Shown here piece after piece: positions 1-8,430 of a stretch of 64,000 nucleotides of DNA. Both the position numbers and the translations under genes were made by a program. The number at the start of each line of letters is the position of its first letter. The first letter of the stretch is position 1. The notes under the pieces were generated by a model. That model worked only from the letters and a program-made list of their open reading frames with translations, did not search any database and was not told where the DNA came from. The stretch is from Paenibacillus helianthi (GTDB lineage Bacteria; Bacillota; Bacilli; Paenibacillales; Paenibacillaceae), in contig NZ_LVWI01000040.1 of the NCBI RefSeq assembly GCF_001909055.1, positions 1-64,000 of the forward strand, in the 5' to 3' direction.

Positions 1-299
1 TAAACGCCTGAACAAATACCATATGAAGGCGAGCATGAGCCGCAAGGGGAATTGCTATGACAATGCCTGTATCGAATCCTTTCATAGCATCCTAAAGAAA
101 GAGTTTGTCTATTGCACCAAATTCAAAACAAAACAGCAAGCGCAGGATGAGATGTTCCAGTATATTGAGTTTTTTTATAACCGCAAGCGAATCCACAGTG
201 CACTGGGTTATCTTTCCCCTGTCCAATTTGCAGCGAAGTTCAAAAGAAAAAGACCGCATAAATCTATTTTTTTATGTCCACTTTCTTGACGGAAGTCCA
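1..299 (+). mobile_element. Right end of an IS3-family (IS150-like) insertion sequence
   Basis: The window opens inside the transposase gene of an IS3-family element. After the stop codon at 289 the sequence TGTCCACTTTCTTGACGG starts at 275, and the block ends in ...AGTCCA at 299, as expected for a right inverted repeat with a CA terminus. The left end and the target duplication lie outside the window, so the exact right boundary is inferred from the TG/CA rule only. Confidence 0.7.
2..289 (+). CDS. IS3-family transposase OrfB, C-terminal part (5' end outside window)
   Basis: This is the C-terminal end of an IS3/IS150-type DDE transposase that cuts and joins the element ends. The frame is open from base 2, so the first ATG at 23 is internal, not a start. 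Visible features are MSRKGNCYDNA followed by ESFHSILKKE, which carries the catalytic Glu of the DDE triad, and the typical tail FFYNRKRIHSALGYLSPVQF. The two Asp residues of the triad would lie upstream of the window. Whether the full element is active cannot be judged here. Confidence 0.92.
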   Translation, partial: KRLNKYHMKASMSRKGNCYDNACIESFHSILKKEFVYCTKFKTKQQAQDEMFQYIEFFYNRKRIHSALGYLSPVQFAAKFKRKRPHKSIFLCPLS

Positions 300-451
300 T
301 TTTTCCACCTAAAGCTGAGGAAAGAATAATATTTATAATAATAGGTGGACAAATTCCACTTAAGTTTCATCACTCGCTTTGGTGAGGGTCTTGGGGCTAA
401 TTCTGTACAGATTTCCGCCCTTGCAAGTACCCATTTTGAATAGCTGCAAGC

Positions 452-491
452 AAATAACGGGACCCTCCTGAGTAGGAAGGCCCCGTTATTT
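452..491 (-). terminator. Hairpin terminator after the ABC binding-protein gene
   Basis: AAATAACGGG and CCCGTTATTT are inverted around an inner CTCCT/AGGAAG stem. It lies about 100 bases beyond the stop of the minus-strand gene ending at 590, so it probably ends that operon. The stem is symmetrical, with A-rich and T-rich flanks, so it could act in both directions. Confidence 0.7.
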
Positions 492-516
492 AAGTTTGAG
501 CTAGGATTAACCTGTC

Positions 517-592
517 TTGTAATTGTAATTGTAATTGTAATTGTAATTGTATTTGTTTGTATTTGTATTTGTATTTGTATTTGTAATTGTTA
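517..592 (+). repeat. Hexanucleotide tandem repeat (TTGTAA/TTGTAT)n
   Basis: On the plus strand there are five TTGTAA units, one TTGTAT, a 4-base partial TTGT, four TTGTAT, one TTGTAA and a final TTGTTA whose last three bases are the stop codon (read on the minus strand) of the adjacent binding-protein gene. The array is therefore transcribed as the first part of that gene's 3' untranslated region. Confidence 0.95.
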
Positions 593-1897
593 TTGCTTCA
601 CGATATCCTGTACAGCTTTGTCGAGCTTTTCCAGAAGCTGATCATGATTCAGCTGGCCGCCCAGGTATTCCTGCATGGCTGCACCGAAGCCTTGGGTTAC
701 ACCGTCAGGGAACATATCCCAGTTCCAGCCGAGTGCGGTGGCGGATTGCTTCTGCACAGCAACGGCAACCTGACCGATATCTGCGGCATCGGCTTCCACA
801 TTGGTTTCAGCAGGAATGAATTTGAATTCCTTGGTCAGATACTTTTTACCAGTTTCCGAAGTCACAAGCCAGTTAAGGAATGCTTTGGCTTCTTCCGGAT
901 GCGCCGACTTGCTGTTCACCACATAGTTGTTAGGCACACCTACGAGGATCGTTCCTTCTTTGTCGCTGATCGGGAGTGGCAGGAGGCCAAGATTCATCGC
1001 CGGATTAATTTTGTCGATATCCCCTTGTGTCCAGTTGCCCTGCAGCATCATAGCCGCTTTGCCGGATGCAAATTCAGCAACCTGGGTAGCATAGTCTGTA
1101 GTCATTTTGTTATCCTGTGCGTTGTCAAAAATAACGTCTACCAAGTTGAGCCATTGCTCGAAGACCGGGTTGCCTTTGATGGTTGCCTTGCCGGCTTTGA
1201 CATCCTCAATGAATTTCTTCGGATCCGGCTGGTGAGCCAGGCCTACGTTAACCAAGTGAATCCCCATCGACCACCATTCATTGGTAGCTTCAAAAGGCGT
1301 GATGCCTGCAGCTTTCAATTTGGCCACTGCATCTTTCAGCTGGGGAAGTGTTTTGGGTTCTTCGGTAATCCCTGCTTTAGTGAACAGGTCCTTGTTATAG
1401 ATCAGTCCGTAGCCTTCAACGTTCATCGGCATGCCGTACAGCTTGCCGTCCACGGTTGCAGGCGTTTTGGAGGTTGGAATCAGATTGGCCGCCCAAGGCT
1501 CATTCGACAAATCAGTGGCACGGTCCATATAAGGAACCAGGGCTGTGTAACCGCCGTTATTGAAAATCTCAGGTTCGGAGCCGGAAGCAATCTCCGCTTT
1601 GAGCAGTGCGCCGTAATCTTCACCGCCGCCATGTGTTTCCACTTCAACCTTTACGCCGGTTTCTTTCTCATATTGTTCAGCGAGTGCGTTCAACTGCTCG
1701 GCAATTTCAACCTTGAACTGGAACATTTTGATCGTTACATTTTTGGCCGGAGCTGCGGTCGCCGCTGGTGCCGCTGTCTTTGTTCCTGAATTGACAGCGT
1801 TCCCATTGCTTGCGGAATTATTATTGCCGCCATTACCGCAACCTGCGATAATAAGTGTGCAAACGGTTGCGATAACAAATGCGAACTTTCTTTTCAT
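590..1897 (-). CDS. Sugar ABC transporter substrate-binding lipoprotein (family 1)
   Basis: A 435-residue extracellular solute-binding protein that would deliver a sugar or oligosaccharide to the two permeases encoded just upstream in the same operon. The start is the ATG at 1897, behind AGGGAGGT; a longer frame begins at 1930 but has no ribosome site. The N-terminus is a lipoprotein signal peptide, MKRKFAFVIATVCTLIIAGC, with the lipobox Cys near residue 20, followed by a Ser/Asn/Ala/Thr-rich linker. The rest matches the SBP_bac_1 fold (FNNGGYTALVPYMDRATDLS, MNVEGYGLIYNKDLFTKAGI). No ATPase gene is nearby, so a shared MsmX-like ATPase is likely. The stop codon lies inside a hexanucleotide repeat. 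The exact substrate is unknown. Confidence 0.92.
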   Translation of the reverse strand: MKRKFAFVIATVCTLIIAGCGNGGNNNSASNGNAVNSGTKTAAPAATAAPAKNVTIKMFQFKVEIAEQLNALAEQYEKETGVKVEVETHGGGEDYGALLKAEIASGSEPEIFNNGGYTALVPYMDRATDLSNEPWAANLIPTSKTPATVDGKLYGMPMNVEGYGLIYNKDLFTKAGITEEPKTLPQLKDAVAKLKAAGITPFEATNEWWSMGIHLVNVGLAHQPDPKKFIEDVKAGKATIKGNPVFEQWLNLVDVIFDNAQDNKMTTDYATQVAEFASGKAAMMLQGNWTQGDIDKINPAMNLGLLPLPISDKEGTILVGVPNNYVVNSKSAHPEEAKAFLNWLVTSETGKKYLTKEFKFIPAETNVEADAADIGQVAVAVQKQSATALGWNWDMFPDGVTQGFGAAMQEYLGGQLNHDQLLEKLDKAVQDIVKQ

Positions 1898-2005
1898 AGT
1901 ATAACCTCCCTGGTCTAGTGGTTCCTGCAACTTGATCGTAATGGATATACGATTGGACTTACACTTAATATTTTGCTCGAAAAGGTGGATATTGTTGCAA
2001 AGGAG

Positions 2006-2842
2006 TTATCCCTTAATGGAGCCGGCGGTCACACCTTCAACAATATAACGCTGCAGCGACAGGAAGAACAAGAGAATTGGCGTAATCGCCATAACCAGAC
2101 CCGCGAGGGCAAGATCCCACTTCTTGGTGTACTGGCCGAAGAACTTGGTCACCGCCACCGGTAATGTGGTCAGATCCTTGTTGCCTCCAATCACAAGCAC
2201 CGGAAGCAGGTAGTCATTCCAGATCCATAGTGTGTTCAGAATAATAACAGTTACGATAATAGGCATCAGCAGCGGGAAGACGATTTTGAAGAATACTCCA
2301 TATGGGCTAGAGCCGTCGACCCGGGCTGCTTCCTCCAGCTCAATGGGCACACTCTTAATGAAGCCGTGGAACAGGAACACGGACAACGGCATCCCGAAGC
2401 CGAGATAGCAGGCGACAATGCCGTATAATTCACCGCGCAGCTCCAGTATGCTGGTTACCCGGACCAACTGCAGCATCAGGGACTGGAACGGGATGATCAT
2501 TGCCGATACGAGCAGCAGGAATACAAAGGAATTGAAACGCGACGGCTTCCGGACGATCTGGTAAGCGGCCATGGAGCTGAACATCACGATGAAGATCACG
2601 CTCAGGACCGTAATTTGCAGCGAGTTCCAGAATGCCTGAGGGAAATTGATGGCGTCCCATACCTTGGAGTAATTATCCCACTGGTAGACCTGCGGGAAGG
2701 ATGCGGCATCCATCAGAATTTCCTTCAGTCCCTTCACCGAGTTGCTCAGTACTAGGTAGAACGGAGACAGGAACACAAGAGCCAGAAGAATGGCGGCGAT
2801 TTCCAGAATGAAATTACTGAGACGGTATCTGCTGCTCTGCAT
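2006..2842 (-). CDS. Carbohydrate ABC transporter permease (MalG type)
   Basis: A 278-residue inner-membrane permease with about six hydrophobic segments. The cytoplasmic EAA loop, EEAARVDGSSPYGVFFKIVF, near residues 175-195 is the ATPase docking site. The C-terminus, QRYIVEGVTAGSIKG, is typical of the MalG/UgpE group. Its ATG overlaps the stop of the upstream permease by one base (TAATG), so the two are translationally coupled. It should pair with the MalF-type permease and the lipoprotein encoded downstream. Confidence 0.93.
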   Translation of the reverse strand: MQSSRYRLSNFILEIAAILLALVFLSPFYLVLSNSVKGLKEILMDAASFPQVYQWDNYSKVWDAINFPQAFWNSLQITVLSVIFIVMFSSMAAYQIVRKPSRFNSFVFLLLVSAMIIPFQSLMLQLVRVTSILELRGELYGIVACYLGFGMPLSVFLFHGFIKSVPIELEEAARVDGSSPYGVFFKIVFPLLMPIIVTVIILNTLWIWNDYLLPVLVIGGNKDLTTLPVAVTKFFGQYTKKWDLALAGLVMAITPILLFFLSLQRYIVEGVTAGSIKG

Positions 2843-3732
2843 TATGCCGATACCTCCTTCCGTTTAGTGATCCAGACCTGGGTGACAGTGATTATGGAGA
2901 CGGCGAAGAAGAAGAGCAGTGCTTTGGCGGTGCCGAGTCCATAACGGTTGTTGATCAGCGCTTCCGCATAAATGTTATAGGCGAGCGACTGGGTGGAGGT
3001 ACCGGGTCCGCCTTTGGTCAGTGACAGGTTGAGATCGAACATTTTGAAGGCATTCGAAGTGGTCAGGAACAGACAAATGGTGATGGCTGGCATAATCAGC
3101 GGGACATAGACGCTTTTGAACAGCTGTGGAGCGCGTGCGCCGTCGATTTTGGCCGCTTCGATCAGGTCCTTCGGAATTCCAGCCAGTCCGGCGATGTAAA
3201 TCACCATCATATACCCGGCAGTCTGCCAGACGAACACGATGACCAGACCCCAGAATCCGGTGCTCGGCGTACCCAGCCAAGGGAGCTTGAAGAAGGAAAT
3301 GCCGGTGATGTCGCCAATCGTGGCGAAACCTTTGGTGAAAATAAACTGCCAGATGTAGCCCAGCAGAATACCGCCGATCACATTGGGCATAAAGAAGATG
3401 GTACGCAGTACCTTCTTGGTCTTCAGCGTCGTCATCAGCAGGAATGCGAGCAGGAGTGCCAGCACGTTAGCGGCGATCACGGATACGATGGTGAAGCGCA
3501 AGGTGAATAGCAAGGATTCCCAGAACTTGTCGTCATTCGTAAAAATTCGCTTCCAGTTAGCCGCACCCGTCCAGACCGCTTTGTTCAGATCCAGCCCGTT
3601 CCAGTCGGTGGAGGAGTAATAGAAGCCAAGGATGAAGGGTGTGACCACAATGGTCAGGAAAAAGAGCAGGGCGGGCCAGAGGAAGATAATTTGCTGTCCC
3701 CAGCCTCGTTGCAGGCGCAGAGTTTTTCTCAT
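2842..3732 (-). CDS. Carbohydrate ABC transporter permease (MalF/UgpA type)
   Basis: A 296-residue membrane permease, first gene of the three-gene ABC operon. An N-terminal hydrophobic segment (IIFLWPALLFFLTIVVTPFI) and the EAA loop IEAAKIDGARAPQLFKSVYV are clear. The start is the ATG at 3732, preceded on the minus strand by AAAGGAGA. It is divergent from the sensor kinase gene across a 142-base region, the usual arrangement when a YesM/YesN-type pair controls the neighbouring sugar transporter. Confidence 0.93.
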   Translation of the reverse strand: MRKTLRLQRGWGQQIIFLWPALLFFLTIVVTPFILGFYYSSTDWNGLDLNKAVWTGAANWKRIFTNDDKFWESLLFTLRFTIVSVIAANVLALLLAFLLMTTLKTKKVLRTIFFMPNVIGGILLGYIWQFIFTKGFATIGDITGISFFKLPWLGTPSTGFWGLVIVFVWQTAGYMMVIYIAGLAGIPKDLIEAAKIDGARAPQLFKSVYVPLIMPAITICLFLTTSNAFKMFDLNLSLTKGGPGTSTQSLAYNIYAEALINNRYGLGTAKALLFFFAVSIITVTQVWITKRKEVSA

Positions 3733-3874
3733 ATGGAGTCTCCTTTGTATAGTTAATCTACGGGTTCACACCTTCATTATAGGAACAGGCAGGAATGATC
3801 AACACTCAATTTGATGATGATAAAAGTGGATTATATTGCAGCGGATGCTAACCAAATTTCCAGGAGGCCTAATC

Positions 3875-5743
3875 ATGTTCAAAAACAGCATCCGGACCCG
3901 GCTCATGGCGCTTGTGCTGCTGGCCTCGGTGATTCCATCAGCCATTTCGGTTACATTCTCTTATCTGTATACCAAGCAATCGGTTACCGAACAGTCAGTG
4001 AAGCAGAACACAAAGCTGCTGACCCTCGGAGAGGCGAATCTGAGCAGCTATTTCAGCGGTATGAGTCAGCGGGCCATGTCGCTGTATAGCGGGATCAATG
4101 TGCCCAGCTCTTTTTATACCACACTGCTCACCTCCAAAAGCCAGAAAGATGTTCCGCCCGGCACCGCTGTTCCCGATACCCGGGCAGTGATCTCCACCCA
4201 GATGTATAACCTGTTCCTCTCCGACCGGAACACCTTTCAGATTCATCTGTATGTGCGGGCGGTCCAGCAGTCCAATCTGCTGCTCGGCGGATATTTCCGC
4301 CGGGAGGTAAACAGCCGCTATGCTCTGGAGAAGCACCTGGAAGGAACATACCGTCCTTACATTGAGGTCACACATATGGATCACCAATACGGGATGAAGT
4401 CCGGGTTCCCTAATTTGAAGCCGGGGATTGAACCGGTATTTACTGCCCATTTCCCCATATACAAAACCCCAAGTGCGGAGGTTCTGGCGGATCTGTCGGT
4501 CGACTACCGCCTTACAGAGCTGGAGGGGATCGTCAAATCCATGTACAATTCCGATACGGAACGTCTTTATGTGCTGAATGATCAGGGTCAGGCACTGTTC
4601 GCCTCCGACTCCAAATGGATTGGCAAGCCGTTCAAGGCAGGCTGGAGCCAGCTTCCCGGAAGCAAGGGCAGCGGCCATTTTACCTGGAAGAAGGATGGAT
4701 TTGAGGGAATTGTCATGTATCGGCATATAGAAGACCCTCTGTTCAAGGGCAGTATTATCAAGCTGGTTCCCTACGAGGATTTGTACGGCGATGCCAGAAT
4801 CATCACCCGGTTCAATGCCGGAATTGGCATATTGTTTCTGTTCGTGGGCGGAATCAGCGCGGTGCTCATCTCTATTGGCTTCACCAGACCGATCAAGAAG
4901 CTGATCTCTTTCACCCAGAAGGTGCAGATTGGGCAGCTCGATGCGCATATGGATGTGGAACGGGAAGATGAATTCGGCCTGCTGACGCGCAAAATCACCG
5001 GCATGACCCGGACGATCAATGATCTGATCCTCAAGGAATACAAGCTGGAGCTGGCGAACAAGACCAACCAGCTGAAGGCCCTGCAGGCCCAAGTCAATCC
5101 GCATTTTCTGTATAATGCCCTGCAGTCTATCGCCAGTTTGTCCTTGCGGTACAATGCGCCGAAGGTATATGATCTCATCTATTCACTTGGCAGTATGATG
5201 CGTTATTCCATGAATACAGAACGCACACAGGTGCCGCTCCGCGACGAAATCGAGCATGTGCAGAACTATGTTATCCTGCAGACAGAGCGGTTTGGGGAAG
5301 AGAACCTGCACCTAGATGTCGATGCTGAAGAAGAAGCGCTGGAGGTAGTGGTGCCCAAAATGATTTTGCAGCCTATCGTGGAGAATATCTTCAAGCATGG
5401 CTTCGCGGACGGCATCCAGGGCGGGCTCATTTCCATCGCCTGCGCGGTGGATACGCAGGGCCGGTTAGTGCTTGCCGTCAAGGATAACGGTAAAGGGATT
5501 GCACCTGAGCGGCTGGAGGAAATCAATGCCTTGCTTGCAGGCAACAGAGGAACGGAGCATGAAGAGATTGGACTGTACAATGTGCTGGCAAGGCTCCGTT
5601 TACAGATGAGCAGCGGGGCGGAGCTGCTGCTGCACGACAATGGAGACAGAGGCCTAACGGTCACGCTCATGATTCCGCTGGACAGCTTATACAATCATTT
5701 ACACAAAGGGGCTGCGGGTAATGAAGGTGCTGATAGTCGATGA
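3875..5743 (+). CDS. Sensor histidine kinase, YesM type
   Basis: A 622-residue membrane sensor kinase. The start is ATG 3875, seven bases after AGGAGG; an earlier in-frame ATG at 3836 has no ribosome site. The order is a TM segment near residues 10-30, a large extracellular sensor region, a second TM segment around 310-335, a HAMP linker, a His_kinase domain with the QVNPHFLYNAL box (phospho-acceptor His about residue 410) and an HATPase_c domain with PIVENIFKHG and DNGKGI. The last 23 bases overlap the response regulator start. The sensor probably detects a sugar outside the cell or its bound lipoprotein and controls the divergent ABC operon; this is inferred from position. Confidence 0.93.
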   Translation: MFKNSIRTRLMALVLLASVIPSAISVTFSYLYTKQSVTEQSVKQNTKLLTLGEANLSSYFSGMSQRAMSLYSGINVPSSFYTTLLTSKSQKDVPPGTAVPDTRAVISTQMYNLFLSDRNTFQIHLYVRAVQQSNLLLGGYFRREVNSRYALEKHLEGTYRPYIEVTHMDHQYGMKSGFPNLKPGIEPVFTAHFPIYKTPSAEVLADLSVDYRLTELEGIVKSMYNSDTERLYVLNDQGQALFASDSKWIGKPFKAGWSQLPGSKGSGHFTWKKDGFEGIVMYRHIEDPLFKGSIIKLVPYEDLYGDARIITRFNAGIGILFLFVGGISAVLISIGFTRPIKKLISFTQKVQIGQLDAHMDVEREDEFGLLTRKITGMTRTINDLILKEYKLELANKTNQLKALQAQVNPHFLYNALQSIASLSLRYNAPKVYDLIYSLGSMMRYSMNTERTQVPLRDEIEHVQNYVILQTERFGEENLHLDVDAEEEALEVVVPKMILQPIVENIFKHGFADGIQGGLISIACAVDTQGRLVLAVKDNGKGIAPERLEEINALLAGNRGTEHEEIGLYNVLARLRLQMSSGAELLLHDNGDRGLTVTLMIPLDSLYNHLHKGAAGNEGADSR

Positions 5744-7301
5744 TGAGAAGCATGTTAGAGAGGCAATCCGCTATTTTGTGCCGTGGGAGAAACATCATAT
5801 TACCGATATCTATGAGGCTACCAACGGGCAGGAAGCGATGCAGATCATGCAGGAGCATCAGCCTGCGATTGTCTTCACGGATATGCGGATGCCGCTCATG
5901 GATGGAGCGGAGCTGCTGGAGTGGCTGCACACCCACTATCCGAATACGAAGACTATTGTGATCAGCGGTTATCAGGACTTTAACTATGTGAAGCCTGCGA
6001 TTGTCTTCGGCGGAACCGATTATTTGCTGAAGCCGCTGAACAGCAAGCAGCTGATCGCTGCAGCCGAGCATGCCTTCAAGCTGTGGCTGGATGAGGAGGA
6101 GGGCCGGCAGCAGGCGCAGCGTAAGAATATGCAGTTAAATGTGCTGCGTCCGCTCTACTGGGATAAGGTACTCTCGGATCTGGTGGCTGGACAGGCTTCC
6201 TTTCAGGAGCTGAAGCATTCGCTGAGCGAAGAACTCGGTATGCCGCTGTTTGCGGCAGAGTGCAGAATTGCGGTCATCTCACTCCAGGGAGCGGACTGCC
6301 GGCTACTGCAGAGGTTTCATGGCGATGTGGGACTGACTTCTTTTGTACTGGCAAATGTCTGCAATGAGGTGCTCGCCCCGAAGCAGATCGGCTTCGCCTT
6401 CCGCAGCTGGCAAAGGGGGGCGAACCTGGTCCTTCTGTTCTGGGCAGCCGTCAGAGAGACGGAGGTAGAGCTGGGCCGCATTAATGAGTCCATTAGGCAG
6501 ACCTATGGTGTGCAAATGGATATGGGGCTCAGCCTTCCCGCAGCCTTTCCAGAAGGATTGCAAACGGCGTTCTACCAGGCAGGTCAGGGTCTGAACGAGC
6601 GGAATCTGCTGCAGCGGGAAGGGCGGATTCACCTGTACCGGGAGCATTCGGAGGAGAGTGGGCCTGCAAGGGACTACGCCTCCGAGGCTCAGCTGGACAA
6701 GCTGAGAGTAGCAGTGCTCTCGGGAGACTTGGACAAAATGGAGCGGGTTGTAGATGAATGGTCAGACTTGTTGTCGGGACTGCCTCTGCTGACGGAGAGC
6801 CGGTTCCTGCAGCTTCAGCAAGAGATTGTGGAGGTCCTGAAACGTTGGCGGCCGGATGAGGAGATTTCGTTAGACATTTGCTATGACAGTGAGGGCCTCT
6901 TCTCCGTGGAGAATTGGCAGGATCAGTTCAAGGCGGTGATTCAGCGCTTGTTCAAGGGGAATACCCAAGCGCCGGATAGCCAGCTTGTGGAGGAGATCAG
7001 GCAGTATCTCCATCAGAACTATGCCCGGGATATGACGCTGCAGCATATTGCGGAGCGGTTTTTTATCAGCAGGGAGAATGTCTCACGGAAGTTCAAACAG
7101 ATCACCGGGGAGAATCTGTCTGATTATTTGACCGGCCTCCGGGTAGACAAAGCCAAAACGCTACTGCAGAATACGAATCTCCGGCTGTCACAAATTTCGG
7201 AGCTGGTCGGGTATGAGGATGAGAAATATTTCAGCCGTGTCTTCAAAAAGTCCACGGGGCAAACGCCCAGGGAATACCGTAAGCAGGGAGAATCCCTCTA
7301 G
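5721..7301 (+). CDS. Response regulator with AraC-type DNA-binding domain (YesN type)
   Basis: A 526-residue regulator. The N-terminal receiver has the acidic pair DD at residues 7-8, the phospho-acceptor Asp54 in VFTDMRMPLMDG and a conserved Lys in DYLLKPL. A middle region of about 280 residues links it to a C-terminal AraC/XylS double helix-turn-helix (QYLHQNYARDMTLQHIAERF ... ISELVGYEDEKYFSRVFKK). The gene overlaps the kinase gene by 23 bases, so the two are co-translated partners. The likely target is the ABC operon at 590-3732. Confidence 0.93.
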   Translation: MKVLIVDDEKHVREAIRYFVPWEKHHITDIYEATNGQEAMQIMQEHQPAIVFTDMRMPLMDGAELLEWLHTHYPNTKTIVISGYQDFNYVKPAIVFGGTDYLLKPLNSKQLIAAAEHAFKLWLDEEEGRQQAQRKNMQLNVLRPLYWDKVLSDLVAGQASFQELKHSLSEELGMPLFAAECRIAVISLQGADCRLLQRFHGDVGLTSFVLANVCNEVLAPKQIGFAFRSWQRGANLVLLFWAAVRETEVELGRINESIRQTYGVQMDMGLSLPAAFPEGLQTAFYQAGQGLNERNLLQREGRIHLYREHSEESGPARDYASEAQLDKLRVAVLSGDLDKMERVVDEWSDLLSGLPLLTESRFLQLQQEIVEVLKRWRPDEEISLDICYDSEGLFSVENWQDQFKAVIQRLFKGNTQAPDSQLVEEIRQYLHQNYARDMTLQHIAERFFISRENVSRKFKQITGENLSDYLTGLRVDKAKTLLQNTNLRLSQISELVGYEDEKYFSRVFKKSTGQTPREYRKQGESL

Positions 7302-7402
7302 CAAATTTGTCAGCCGGGCCTTTCAGCTTTTTTCTGCTTTTAACCGATAGTATAGGTATAGCTAAGCTACATATTCATTCGGTTGATTCGGGAGGACGGG
7401 GC

Positions 7403-8410
7403 ATGGAAAGGTATTTAGGCAAAAAAATAAAAAATGACTTGATCAATGCCTATGGAGTAACAGTAATCCCCGCGAACAGTGTTCTGAATGTAGAGCACCT
7501 GGAGCTTATCCGCAAGCAGAAGATTAATGTACTTGACATCATCTTTGCAGGTGAGGCGGGTCAGGCACCTTCCTGCAAGGAGATGGCATATAACGTAGTT
7601 AACGTCTCCAAGAATTTGTTCGAATCCTTCAGAAACTCACGTAAGGTTCCTCTGGCAGATATCCGCAAGGAAGTCGTGCCTGTGGTTCAGGAAATATCCC
7701 GGAATTCCGATATTTTTGCGTTGTTCAGTGCGATTCAGGGCAAAGACGATTATACGTACCAGCATAATATTGGAGTGGGTGTATTATCCACGCTTATCGG
7801 CAGATGGCTTAATATGAGTGAGGCAGAGCTGTCCGTGCTGTCATTGGCCGCGACTCTTCATGACATCGGCAAGCTGAAGATTCCCACGGAGATCTTGGAC
7901 AAACCGGGCAAGCTGTCCCCGGATGAATATGAAATCGTCAAAAAACATACCATTCTGGGTTATGAAATGCTGAAGGAGACTACAGGGGCCAATTCCCATA
8001 TTACACTGACAGCACTTCAGCACCATGAGCGGAATGATGGCAGAGGCTATCCGTTGGGTCTAAAAGAAGAGCAGATTGATTCCTATAGCAAGATTGTAGC
8101 CGTTGCTGATATTTTTCATGCGATGTCCTCCAGACGCCCTTATCATGAACCGGTTCCCTTCCATACCATTGTCGATCAGATGAGAAGGGGAAGCTTTGGT
8201 GCGCTTGATCCGAATATTGTATCCGTATTTCTTGAGAATATCGTGAAGCGCACCGTGGGCCGCGAGGTGGTACTGACAGACGGGCGGATCGGTGAGATTG
8301 TCTACTTGAACCCCCATGATATTGAAACCCCTTTAGTGAAGGTTGATGACGAGTATATAGACTTGAGTAAGCTGAATACCCTTAAGATTAAAGAGATCAG
8401 TATTGAGTAA
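7403..8410 (+). CDS. HD-GYP domain phosphodiesterase (probable c-di-GMP hydrolase)
   Basis: A 335-residue soluble protein. The start ATG 7403 follows GGGAGGA; a longer open frame from 7307 lacks a ribosome site. The HD pair is His153-Asp154 in LHDIGKLKIP and the GYP signature is HHERNDGRGYP at residues 207-217, the full set expected of an active HD-GYP enzyme that opens cyclic-di-GMP. About 100 N-terminal residues carry no domain I recognise, and the last 60 or so form a small beta-rich tail. It is convergent with the amidase gene, with 20 bases between them. Confidence 0.9.
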   Translation: MERYLGKKIKNDLINAYGVTVIPANSVLNVEHLELIRKQKINVLDIIFAGEAGQAPSCKEMAYNVVNVSKNLFESFRNSRKVPLADIRKEVVPVVQEISRNSDIFALFSAIQGKDDYTYQHNIGVGVLSTLIGRWLNMSEAELSVLSLAATLHDIGKLKIPTEILDKPGKLSPDEYEIVKKHTILGYEMLKETTGANSHITLTALQHHERNDGRGYPLGLKEEQIDSYSKIVAVADIFHAMSSRRPYHEPVPFHTIVDQMRRGSFGALDPNIVSVFLENIVKRTVGREVVLTDGRIGEIVYLNPHDIETPLVKVDDEYIDLSKLNTLKIKEISIE

Positions 8411-8430
8411 CGCGTAAGATTGCTGTGTTT

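Noticed and set aside
587..1789. A 400-codon plus-strand open frame
   Set aside because: It is the complement of the binding-protein gene, has no ribosome site and encodes a Cys/Phe/His-rich sequence with no family signature.
3995..5104. A 369-codon minus-strand open frame
   Set aside because: Antisense shadow of the first sensor kinase gene.
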